A stretch of 64,000 bases of DNA. It comes from Psychroserpens algicola (lineage in GTDB: Bacteria > Bacteroidota > Bacteroidia > Flavobacteriales > Flavobacteriaceae). The stretch is from NCBI RefSeq assembly GCF_014526325.1, contig NZ_JACNMJ010000005.1, positions 124,001-188,000 of the forward strand. Direction: 5' to 3'. Made by a program: the position numbers and the translations under genes. Below the pieces are notes generated by a model, which was not told the origin of the DNA, made no database searches, and worked only from the letters and a program-made list of their open reading frames with translations. The stretch's first letter is position 1. Every line of letters starts with the position of its first letter. Below are positions 1 to 6,997 of this stretch, in pieces.

Positions 1-2
1 AT

Positions 3-119
3 CAGATTGAATCCTACAGTAGGATTTTAAAGTTTTTAGACAAACACCTCAAAAAAGAAAATGCGCCTTTAGATGGAGAAACTGAAAGCACTGAAATTGA
101 AGTCGAAACCACAAAATAA
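3..119 (+). CDS. C-terminal end of a gene cut by the window edge, possibly an alpha/beta hydrolase or S9 peptidase
   Basis: An open frame enters from the left edge and stops at a TAA at 117-119. Only 38 residues are visible. They begin QIESYSRILKFLDKHLKK and continue with an acidic, Glu/Thr-rich tail. The amphipathic helix followed by a charged tail recalls the last helix of secreted alpha/beta hydrolases and S9 prolyl-oligopeptidase-like enzymes, but no catalytic residue is in view, so the family is a guess. A strong hairpin terminator lies just downstream (141-173), which supports this being the true gene end. Confidence 0.5.
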   Translation, partial: QIESYSRILKFLDKHLKKENAPLDGETESTEIEVETTK

Positions 120-140
120 TTCTTCTCAATTAACATCATT

Positions 141-173
141 AAAAAGCTTGAGCATATAACTCAAGCTTTTTTT
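141..173. terminator. Bidirectional Rho-independent terminator
   Basis: A 12-bp perfect inverted repeat (AAAAAGCTTGAG at 141-152 and its complement from 160) encloses a 7-nt loop. It has a T-run on the plus strand and an A-run before the left arm, which reads as a T-run on the minus strand. It sits between the end of the left-edge gene and the end of the convergent stress-protein gene, so it probably ends both transcripts. Confidence 0.85.
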
Positions 174-201
174 GTTTTAGATAAAAATCTAATACTTAAA
201 A

Positions 202-1023
202 CTAAATCTTAAATGTGATTACAGGCAGTGTCGCATGATTTGCAACATCTTCAGAAATGCTTCCTGTAAAGAAATGTGCCAGACCTTTTCTTCCATGAGT
301 AGGCACTGCAATTAAATCGGCTCCCAAAAGGCTTGAAGCGTTCAATATTCCTTTTTCTACAGTATAATCTGATATGTAATGTACATCATTAAGTTTATCT
401 AAATTCCCATCGGCTTTTTGAAGAAAATTAGCTACTGTTTGTTCCATTTCAGCTGAACTCTTAAAACCTTCACCAGGCACATTAACATAAATAAGTTTAA
501 TACTATCAAATAACTGACGTGCTTTTAGATAGGGTTCAACCATGCTTTCAGAGAAATCACTAGCAAAAGTTACGGTTTCAAAATCTAATTTAGTAGGCTT
601 TTGTTTGACTACTAAAACTGGTATTTCAGAATATCTCACCACTTTTTCTGTATTTGAACCAACAAAAATTTCCGATAAACCACTTGTTCCGTGCGATCCC
701 ATAACAATCATATCAGCATTGTGTTCTTGAGCTACTTCAGCAACTTCGCTAAACACTTTAAAATGTTTAACTATTGGTGTGACCTTGATGCCTTCTAAAT
801 AATCTTTATCTAAGTATGTTTCAAACTTTTGCTCTGCAAGTTTTAAATAGAATACCATTTTTTCATTTTGATCATTACTGGAGTTAATTAAGCTTCCCTT
901 TTCAAGTTCAAGCATATGTAAAACTATTAGATCTGCATGATTTCGTTTTGCTAAAATGGCAGCAGTTTCTAGTGCATATTCAGAGTATTCAGAAAAATCT
1001 ATTGGTACTATTATCTTGTCCAT
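202..1023 (-). CDS. Universal stress protein with two UspA domains
   Basis: A 273-residue cytoplasmic protein made of two tandem UspA folds. The first domain starts MDKIIVPIDFSEYS and carries the ATP-binding signature G-S-H-G (109-112) followed by G-S (122-123). The second ends with the related P-T-H-G (241-244) and T-G-S (253-255), so both halves keep nucleotide-binding features. Tandem Usp proteins are common stress and survival proteins whose exact biochemical output is often unknown. The gene lies 44 nt downstream of hemN on the same strand. That pairing fits a low-oxygen or redox regulon (inference); I could not find a clear Fnr-type palindrome. Confidence 0.9.
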   Translation of the reverse strand: MDKIIVPIDFSEYSEYALETAAILAKRNHADLIVLHMLELEKGSLINSSNDQNEKMVFYLKLAEQKFETYLDKDYLEGIKVTPIVKHFKVFSEVAEVAQEHNADMIVMGSHGTSGLSEIFVGSNTEKVVRYSEIPVLVVKQKPTKLDFETVTFASDFSESMVEPYLKARQLFDSIKLIYVNVPGEGFKSSAEMEQTVANFLQKADGNLDKLNDVHYISDYTVEKGILNASSLLGADLIAVPTHGRKGLAHFFTGSISEDVANHATLPVITFKI

Positions 1024-1067
1024 AATTACTATATTTAGTGTTTGTTTTATAAAAGTCAGACCATCAC

Positions 1068-2486
1068 TCAGACAGTCATTGAAAATAATTTTGTGCTAGG
1101 TTGTTTTCGCTGGAGTAATACATCAAAAGCCATACAGACATTCCTAACAAAAGGTTGCCCTTTGTGCGTTACTTTAATCTGTTTATCGTTAATAACCACT
1201 AAGCCATCGGCTTCCATTTCTCTAAGTGAAAAAACAATATCCTCTAACGCATCAATATAAAGTGTTTTAATTGTCCATGAGGTTTCAAAATGACACATCA
1301 AATTTAAAATATGCTGTCTCACAATTAAATCTTCCCTGTTTAAAATATGACCTCTAAATACAGGAATAATATCTTGCTCTACCAAATGATAATACGCTTC
1401 AATTCCTTTCACATTTTGAGCAAACCCATACCAACTATCACTTATAGATGATACGCCTAAACCTATCATTGTTTGGGTTTTAGATGCTGTATAACCCATA
1501 AAATTGCGATGTAGGCTATTGGTTGACATTGCTTTGAATAACGAATCGGTTTTTAAGGCAAAATGATCCATTCCAATCTCATGATATCCCACTTCACTTA
1601 AAAGTCTTTTGCCTAATTCATATTGTGCTCGCTTAGATTCGCCTGAAGGCAAATCGGTTTCCTGATATCCTCGTTGCCCATTCCCTTTTAGCCATGGCAC
1701 ATGCGCATAACTATAAAATGCAATTCGATCGGGTAACAACTCCTTAGTCATTTCAATGGTTTTTTTAACATGAGTTTCCGTTTGAAATGGGAGACCAAAA
1801 ATAATATCATGTCCTACAGAAGTATAACCTATAGCTTTTGCCATTGAAGTTACAGCTTCGACATTTTCAAAAGGTTGGATACGATTGATCGCTTTTTGAA
1901 CAGTTGCATTATAATCCTGAACTCCAAAACTCACTCTGGTAAATCCCAAATTGTACAATGTTTGAAGCTGGTTTTGAGTGGTATTATTAGGATGACCTTC
2001 AAAGCTAAATTCGTAATCTTCTGCAAGCGTTGCTTGTCTTAAAACCCCTTTAATTAAAAATTCTAAATTTTCAGAAGAAAAAAATGTAGGTGTTCCACCA
2101 CCAATATGCAGCTCTTTAATTTTTGGTCGTTCATTTAACAACTCAAGATATAAACTCCATTCTTTTAATAGTGCCTTAATATAAGGGCGCTCAACATCAT
2201 GACGCTTAGTGATACGTTTATTGCAACCACAGAAGGTGCACATGCTTTCACAAAACGGTAAATGAATATAAAGGCTTATACCTTCGGAAGCATTACTCTC
2301 ATTAAATGATTGTTGTAATGATGCCTTCCACTTTTTGAGTGAAAATGACATATTGTCCCAATACGGAACAGTTGGATAACTTGTATAACGAGGACCAGCC
2401 ACATTATACTTATTGACTAATGAATTGCACATACCTAAACAATTTGAGTCAAAATTATGCGCATTTGCGTTAATAGAACATGACAT
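1068..2486 (-). CDS. hemN: Oxygen-independent coproporphyrinogen III oxidase (radical SAM)
   Basis: A 472-residue radical SAM enzyme that decarboxylates coproporphyrinogen III to protoporphyrinogen IX in haem synthesis without oxygen. The cluster motif Cys79-x3-Cys83-x2-Cys86-x-Cys88 has the HemN form, including the extra fourth Cys, and the GGGTPT motif follows at 129-134. The N-terminal segment VNKYNVAGPRYTSYPTVP is also typical of true HemN rather than HemW. Length fits the family (about 455-470). The start codon lies next to the palindrome GACATATGTC (2482-2491), where an opposite-strand ATG also begins; the divergent neighbour is sodC. The following stress-protein gene may share the transcript. 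Confidence 0.95.
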   Translation of the reverse strand: MSCSINANAHNFDSNCLGMCNSLVNKYNVAGPRYTSYPTVPYWDNMSFSLKKWKASLQQSFNESNASEGISLYIHLPFCESMCTFCGCNKRITKRHDVERPYIKALLKEWSLYLELLNERPKIKELHIGGGTPTFFSSENLEFLIKGVLRQATLAEDYEFSFEGHPNNTTQNQLQTLYNLGFTRVSFGVQDYNATVQKAINRIQPFENVEAVTSMAKAIGYTSVGHDIIFGLPFQTETHVKKTIEMTKELLPDRIAFYSYAHVPWLKGNGQRGYQETDLPSGESKRAQYELGKRLLSEVGYHEIGMDHFALKTDSLFKAMSTNSLHRNFMGYTASKTQTMIGLGVSSISDSWYGFAQNVKGIEAYYHLVEQDIIPVFRGHILNREDLIVRQHILNLMCHFETSWTIKTLYIDALEDIVFSLREMEADGLVVINDKQIKVTHKGQPFVRNVCMAFDVLLQRKQPSTKLFSMTV

Positions 2487-2567
2487 ATGTCATATCTTGA
2501 AAATAATTTTATTACGATTCAAATAATAACTATCTTTCAACATATATTAACATTTAAAACTAAACCA

Positions 2568-3188
2568 ATGAAACGTTCAATTTTATACATTACAATTTTA
2601 GCGTTAAGCTTACATATCTCATGTAAATCTGATAAAAAGGAAACTACTCCTGAGACCAATGACACTGAGGCTGTAAAAACAGAAACGACTAAAGAACGTC
2701 AAACGTCAAAAGATGAACCAGCTTATTATGCCGACAAGAAAAAAGTAACTATTAAGCTTGATGCAAAAAGCAATAGTGGCGTAACTGGTAATGTAGTTTT
2801 TACTCAAGATCAAGGTGTAGTTACTATGATTGCTGTATTAGACGGCTTAACAAAAGGGGAACATGCCATACATATCCACGAAAAAGCAGATTGCTCTTCT
2901 GATGATGGCTCGTCTACAGGAGGACATTGGAATCCTACAGGTCAACCACACGGTAAATGGGGAAATGATTCTGGATATCATAAAGGTGATATAGGAAACT
3001 TTAATGCCAATGACAATGGTCATGGTACGATTACAAAAATTACCGACGAGTGGTGTATTGGATGTGGAGATGACACGAAAGACATTCTTGGTAAAGCTAT
3101 TATTGTTCACCAAGGTATAGATGATTACAAATCACAACCATCTGGAGCTGCTGGAAGCCGTGTTAGTTGTGGTGGTATTATTCAGTAA
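2568..3188 (+). CDS. sodC: Cu/Zn superoxide dismutase lipoprotein
   Basis: A 206-residue exported SodC that dismutates superoxide. The start at 2568 is preferred over an upstream in-frame ATG at 2487 because it begins directly with a lipoprotein signal (MKRSILYITI..., lipobox LHISC, Cys19). Copper ligands fit His102, His104, His120 and His181. Zinc ligands fit His120, His128, His138 and Asp141. Cys109 and Cys201 would form the conserved disulfide. A 30-residue Lys/Glu/Thr-rich linker separates the lipid anchor from the fold. An extra Cys-x2-Cys (163/166, in EWCIGCG) lies in the loop before the last copper ligand. It is divergent from hemN. Confidence 0.93.
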   Translation: MKRSILYITILALSLHISCKSDKKETTPETNDTEAVKTETTKERQTSKDEPAYYADKKKVTIKLDAKSNSGVTGNVVFTQDQGVVTMIAVLDGLTKGEHAIHIHEKADCSSDDGSSTGGHWNPTGQPHGKWGNDSGYHKGDIGNFNANDNGHGTITKITDEWCIGCGDDTKDILGKAIIVHQGIDDYKSQPSGAAGSRVSCGGIIQ

Positions 3189-3249
3189 TATCGCAACTTC
3201 ACATTATATATACGCTTAGACACCTAAAAGCACAACCTTTTAAAACATT

Positions 3250-3780
3250 ATGGAATTAGATCAATTAGTTACTGACTTTCAGAACAAAGACCAAAGAGCT
3301 TTCGACAAACTATATCATATGTACAGCGATAGCATGCATGGTATTATTTATAATATCGTTAGAGACCATGAAATTGCTGAAGAAGTGATGCAGGATGTCT
3401 TTATTAAAGCTTGGCATAAATCAGATTCTTATAATGCAAGTAAGGGACGATTCTTTACCTGGATTCTCAATATTGCGCGTAATGCTGCTATTGATAAAAC
3501 CAGATCAAAGGCCTATAAAAATTCTGGCAAAAACCTTAATGCCGAATTTTTCGTAGATATTTTAGAAAGCTCTGATAATCTAAATAATAGAATGGACGCC
3601 ATTGGCATAAAAAAATATGTCAAGGCTCTTGGTGAAAAATGTAAAAAAATCATAGAGTATTTATACTTTAAAGGTTATACCCAAAAAGAAACCTCTGAAG
3701 AATTAGATATCCCAATTGGTACAATTAAAACAAGAAACAGAAACTGTATCAAAGATTTAAGAGTATTAGTATTAGAATAA
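3250..3780 (+). CDS. ECF-type RNA polymerase sigma factor
   Basis: A 176-residue sigma-70 family protein of ECF size. Region 2 lies at about residues 13-80, with the DxxQDVFIKAWH-like helix (EEVMQDVFIKAW) and the FFTWILNIARN promoter-melting segment. Region 4 lies at about 125-172, with a helix-turn-helix reading YTQKETSEELDIPIGTIKTR. There is no sigma region 3 and no extra C-terminal domain. The stop codon is followed one base later by the ATG of a membrane anti-sigma factor, so the two genes form a translationally coupled pair. Its target promoters are unknown; the neighbouring phosphoesterase and the DUF4331/TonB module are candidates by proximity only. Confidence 0.95.
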   Translation: MELDQLVTDFQNKDQRAFDKLYHMYSDSMHGIIYNIVRDHEIAEEVMQDVFIKAWHKSDSYNASKGRFFTWILNIARNAAIDKTRSKAYKNSGKNLNAEFFVDILESSDNLNNRMDAIGIKKYVKALGEKCKKIIEYLYFKGYTQKETSEELDIPIGTIKTRNRNCIKDLRVLVLE

Positions 3781-3781
3781 C

Positions 3782-4585
3782 ATGGATATAAAAGCTTACA
3801 TAGAATCAGGAATTTTAGAACTTTTTGTTGCAGGTCAATTGACTGAAAATGAAAACAAAGATGTTCAGGAAATGATGCTGAAACATCCTGAGGTTTTACA
3901 AGAAGTTCTAGAAATAGAATCGGCTGTGATTAAATTGTCTTCCGCCATGTCGCCTAGTGACAACATGCATCTCTTACAGCTTATTAAGGATAAACTTCAG
4001 TTTGGCGGACAAGATGTAAAGGTGATTTCTATAGATAAACCACGATATAACTGGTTAACTTATACTGGATGGGCTGCAGCACTAATTGTTGGAGCAGGAT
4101 TATTATGGTCTCTAAACCAAAATAAGCAATTAGAATCTCAGGTTTCTGAAATTGATATGCAAAACTTGTATTTGGAACAACAAATTGAGCAAGCTAAAAC
4201 TGACTTAGCAGTCAAAGAAAACTTACTAAACATTTTAAGAGACAGAGATATTATCTCAGTACCTTTAGGAGGTCAAGGTGATTTTACTGATAGCTACGCG
4301 AAAGTTTATTGGAACAAAGAAGATAACAGCATTTATTTAGATGCTCAAGGCTTACCTGATGCTCCAGAAGGTAAAGTTTGGCAAGTTTGGTCGTTGACCT
4401 TAAATCCCCTTACACCAACAAGTTTAGGTACAATTGACAACTTTAATGATGACGACAACAAAATATTTACGATTACCAATGCTAATGAAAGTCAAGCCTT
4501 CGGAATCACTTTAGAACCTGCAGGCGGAAGTGAAACACCTACAATTGAGCAGCTTCATACTCTTGGTGTTGTATCACAACCTTAA
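3782..4585 (+). CDS. RskA-type membrane anti-sigma factor
   Basis: A 267-residue single-pass inner-membrane protein. Residues 1-75 form a cytosolic sigma-binding domain of the ASD kind (helical, no HxxxCxxC zinc motif seen). One membrane helix spans about 93-111. Residues 112-152 are a Gln/Glu/Leu-rich coiled coil, and 157-265 form the RskA C-terminal domain, recognisable from LPDAPEGKVWQVWSL and the closing FGITLEPAGGSETPT. The family holds its ECF sigma factor inactive until an envelope signal triggers release, often by proteolysis. It is directly coupled to the sigma gene. A strong terminator follows, so the pair is probably a bicistronic unit. Confidence 0.92.
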   Translation: MDIKAYIESGILELFVAGQLTENENKDVQEMMLKHPEVLQEVLEIESAVIKLSSAMSPSDNMHLLQLIKDKLQFGGQDVKVISIDKPRYNWLTYTGWAAALIVGAGLLWSLNQNKQLESQVSEIDMQNLYLEQQIEQAKTDLAVKENLLNILRDRDIISVPLGGQGDFTDSYAKVYWNKEDNSIYLDAQGLPDAPEGKVWQVWSLTLNPLTPTSLGTIDNFNDDDNKIFTITNANESQAFGITLEPAGGSETPTIEQLHTLGVVSQP

Positions 4586-4610
4586 TAAAAAAATGCATTA
4601 ATATTATATG

Positions 4611-4640
4611 AACGTCAGACGAAAGTTTGGCGTTTTTTTA
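4611..4640 (+). terminator. Rho-independent terminator after the sigma/anti-sigma pair
   Basis: A 10-bp stem (AACGTCAGAC at 4611-4620 with GTTTGGCGTT at 4625-4634, including G-U pairs) closes a GAAA tetraloop and is followed by a T-run. It lies 25 nt after the anti-sigma stop codon. Confidence 0.85.
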
Positions 4641-4777
4641 TACACAAAAATGTTGGAAATTTTATGCTATCATGTTCCTGAGAAGAACTAATAGCACCAA
4701 TACCTTCAACCATCTTCAAGACTGTAATTCAGGTATTTATACGCATACAGACGTTGTGTTTATATTGTAATTTTATA

Positions 4778-5203
4778 ATGAAACAAAATAACTTTCGTAT
4801 GACTATTTCTAAAGAAGATGCTATTAAGCACACTCAATCTAAAGACAACCAAGACTTATTAGCAAAGTATCGTAAAGAAGCAGCAAATAAACAACCTGTT
4901 TTAGCCAATGCTTACGATTTGGTATACAAAGCTTACAAACGTCAGTATGCAAAAACAGGAAACGATATACTAATCATCATTGCTAATGGTTGGTATTTTC
5001 CAACACCTGAAGTCCATCTGTATTTTGAAGCTCATGCTGGCAACTATAAATTAATGCAAAATAATTCGAGCCAGTACTTTAACATGGTTACTTATCACAC
5101 TGCACAATGGACTTCAGGTTTAGGCCTGGAAACTACTCCAGAGACAATTTCAATTCAAGATGCTTATGGTTTTCATACCATAAAAGTAGAATCATTTATC
5201 TAA
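4778..5203 (+). CDS. Hypothetical protein, small, probably cytoplasmic
   Basis: I do not recognise this family. The start at 4778 gives 141 residues (MKQNNFRMTISKED); an in-frame ATG at 4799 (MTISKEDAIKH) is also plausible, and an earlier ATG at 4754 seems less likely. The protein has no signal peptide or membrane segment. Its first half is charged and helical. The second half is rich in Tyr, Trp and His (YFPTPEVHLYFEAHAG, YHTAQWTSGLGLETTPETI), suggesting a compact beta or alpha/beta domain. The gene lies 34 nt before the phospholipase C-like phosphoesterase on the same strand and after a terminator, so the two are probably co-transcribed. Confidence 0.75.
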   Translation: MKQNNFRMTISKEDAIKHTQSKDNQDLLAKYRKEAANKQPVLANAYDLVYKAYKRQYAKTGNDILIIIANGWYFPTPEVHLYFEAHAGNYKLMQNNSSQYFNMVTYHTAQWTSGLGLETTPETISIQDAYGFHTIKVESFI

Positions 5204-5237
5204 GTCAGTCTTAATACACCTTTAACCAATTCATATT

Positions 5238-6821
5238 ATGAAAACTGAAATCAAACATATTGTTTATTTGATGCTTGAAAACCGTTCTTTAGACCAACTC
5301 TTAGGCTGGCTTTATGATGAACATCCTCCATTGGTCAATATACCGTCACAAGTTTCACCCACTTACAACGGTCTAAAAGAAAACACTTACTTTAATCTAG
5401 ACAGTAATGGGAATAAGCATTATGTAGTAAAAGGTGTTGATAATATGAATGTTCCTGTTCATGATCCACATGAAAAATACGGACATGTGAATATTCAGCT
5501 TTTTGATACAACTGAAAATCAATCTTGTAAAATACCACCTCCAATGAGCGGATTTTATAAAGATTTTGCCAGCTATCATGATCAAACACATCAAATCATG
5601 CAAAGCTATACACCTTTAGATTTACCAGTCATAAATGGGCTAGCTAAGCATTTTGCTGTTTCTGACCATTATTTTTGTTCTGTACCAACACAAACCAATT
5701 GCAATCGTGCTTTTGCGGCTGCAGGAAACTCTTTAGGTATTAACGATAATAATGAACTCGAAGCATTTGTAAACAACAGAGATTTTAGTCACGTTCCTCC
5801 GCATTTGAGTCAGCCTGTTGGTCACCAATTTAATCAAAAAACCATGTGGAATGTTTTAAGTGACCACGGTTTTGATCAACCTTCAGATTGGATGCATTAT
5901 TACAGTAAAGGTACCTGGTGGGAAGATTTGCTTGGCGTTGAAGGTTATGCCTATACTCGTGATTTAATGACTCAGTTACAACCTGAACTCTTTGATCAGC
6001 ATTTTGATAAAATAGACACGTTTTTCGAGCGTGCTAAAGCAGGCACCTTACCAAAGGTTTGCTTTCTCGAACCCGAATGGGGATTAGAAATGCCCATAGA
6101 CGATAGAGATTATGGTATAAATGGTAATGATTATCATCCACCAACTAATTTGATTCCAGGAGAAGCATTTGTAAAAAAAATATACGATTATTTAACCTCA
6201 AATAAAGAAGCTTGGGCTAATACTTTGTTTATTATCAATTTTGATGAGCATGGCGGAACCTATGATCATGTTGGTCCATCGCCATGTGCTACTGAACCTT
6301 GGGCAAGTGATGGTACTCCAGCACCAAAAAAAGAAAACAGAGAAGAAGGTTTTGATTTTAAGCGCTTTGGTGTACGTGTGCCACTGTTATTAATATCGCC
6401 TCGAGTACCAGAGTCTACGGTATTTAGAGCCAAAGGCCCTACTCCTTTTGATCATACTTCTGTCATTGCTACAATCTTAAATATGTTTGGTATTCCAAAA
6501 TCTTCATGGGGTCTGGGAGGAAGAACAGCCAATGCTCCAACTTTTGAATGTGTTTTTGAAGGCAACCCTATTCGTCAAGATATTCCAATTGTGGAAGTCA
6601 ACAAACATCCAAAAACATTGGAAGGCATTGAAAATACAACACCTCCAAATGACATTCATTTACGAATGGCTCATAGCTTATTACATCGGGTACTAAAAAA
6701 AGAAGGTTTAAGTAAAGAAGAAGCCGATTCCTTACAACTACCAAAATTAATAGATGCTGAAACTGTAGTAGATTTATCCAAACGGTTAAAGGCAGCACTA
6801 AAAGCTGTAAAAAATCGATAG
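5238..6821 (+). CDS. Phospholipase C / acid phosphatase family phosphoesterase
   Basis: A 527-residue member of the phosphoesterase family (PF04185 type) that includes bacterial non-haemolytic phospholipases C and AcpA acid phosphatases. The N-terminal HIVYLMLENRSLDQLLGWL contains the metal-binding Glu-Asn pair (E14, N15). A second metal motif, NFDEHGGTYDHV, lies around residues 334-345, and PFDHTSVIATILNMFG near the C terminus supplies the last conserved Asp-His. Relatives are normally exported by Tat or Sec, but this one starts only six residues before the catalytic strand with no signal peptide and no suitable upstream start. It may be cytoplasmic or use another route. The substrate cannot be told from sequence. 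Confidence 0.88.
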   Translation: MKTEIKHIVYLMLENRSLDQLLGWLYDEHPPLVNIPSQVSPTYNGLKENTYFNLDSNGNKHYVVKGVDNMNVPVHDPHEKYGHVNIQLFDTTENQSCKIPPPMSGFYKDFASYHDQTHQIMQSYTPLDLPVINGLAKHFAVSDHYFCSVPTQTNCNRAFAAAGNSLGINDNNELEAFVNNRDFSHVPPHLSQPVGHQFNQKTMWNVLSDHGFDQPSDWMHYYSKGTWWEDLLGVEGYAYTRDLMTQLQPELFDQHFDKIDTFFERAKAGTLPKVCFLEPEWGLEMPIDDRDYGINGNDYHPPTNLIPGEAFVKKIYDYLTSNKEAWANTLFIINFDEHGGTYDHVGPSPCATEPWASDGTPAPKKENREEGFDFKRFGVRVPLLLISPRVPESTVFRAKGPTPFDHTSVIATILNMFGIPKSSWGLGGRTANAPTFECVFEGNPIRQDIPIVEVNKHPKTLEGIENTTPPNDIHLRMAHSLLHRVLKKEGLSKEEADSLQLPKLIDAETVVDLSKRLKAALKAVKNR

Positions 6822-6849
6822 AACTTGTAATAATCTTAATTATAGTATA

Positions 6850-6881
6850 AAAAAGAAACACCTGCTAAAAGCAGGTGTTTC
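6850..6881 (-). terminator. Rho-independent terminator for the DUF4331/TonB operon
   Basis: An 11-bp perfect stem (GAAACACCTGC at 6855-6865 and its complement at 6871-6881) closes a 5-nt loop. Read on the minus strand it is followed by six Ts, so it ends leftward transcription about 120 nt past the TonB-receptor gene. On the plus strand no T-run follows, so it would end the phosphoesterase transcript poorly. Confidence 0.8.
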
Positions 6882-6997
6882 ACTAACAAAAAAACTCTAA
6901 AAATACCATAACATAAGTTACGGTAACTCAAACAACTCTTAATCAATTTATTGTTAGCTTTAACCAAGTAATTCCCTCAAATTATTGGTAAATTTTT

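Noticed and set aside
2487-2567. Upstream in-frame ATG adding 27 residues to SodC
   Set aside because: The extra residues are hydrophobic and aromatic without a signal pattern, while the ATG at 2568 begins exactly with a lipoprotein signal peptide.
2460-2567. Fnr/Crp-type palindrome (TTGAT-ATCAA) before hemN
   Set aside because: No such palindrome was found; only the 10-bp GACATATGTC palindrome at the start codon is present and it may be chance.
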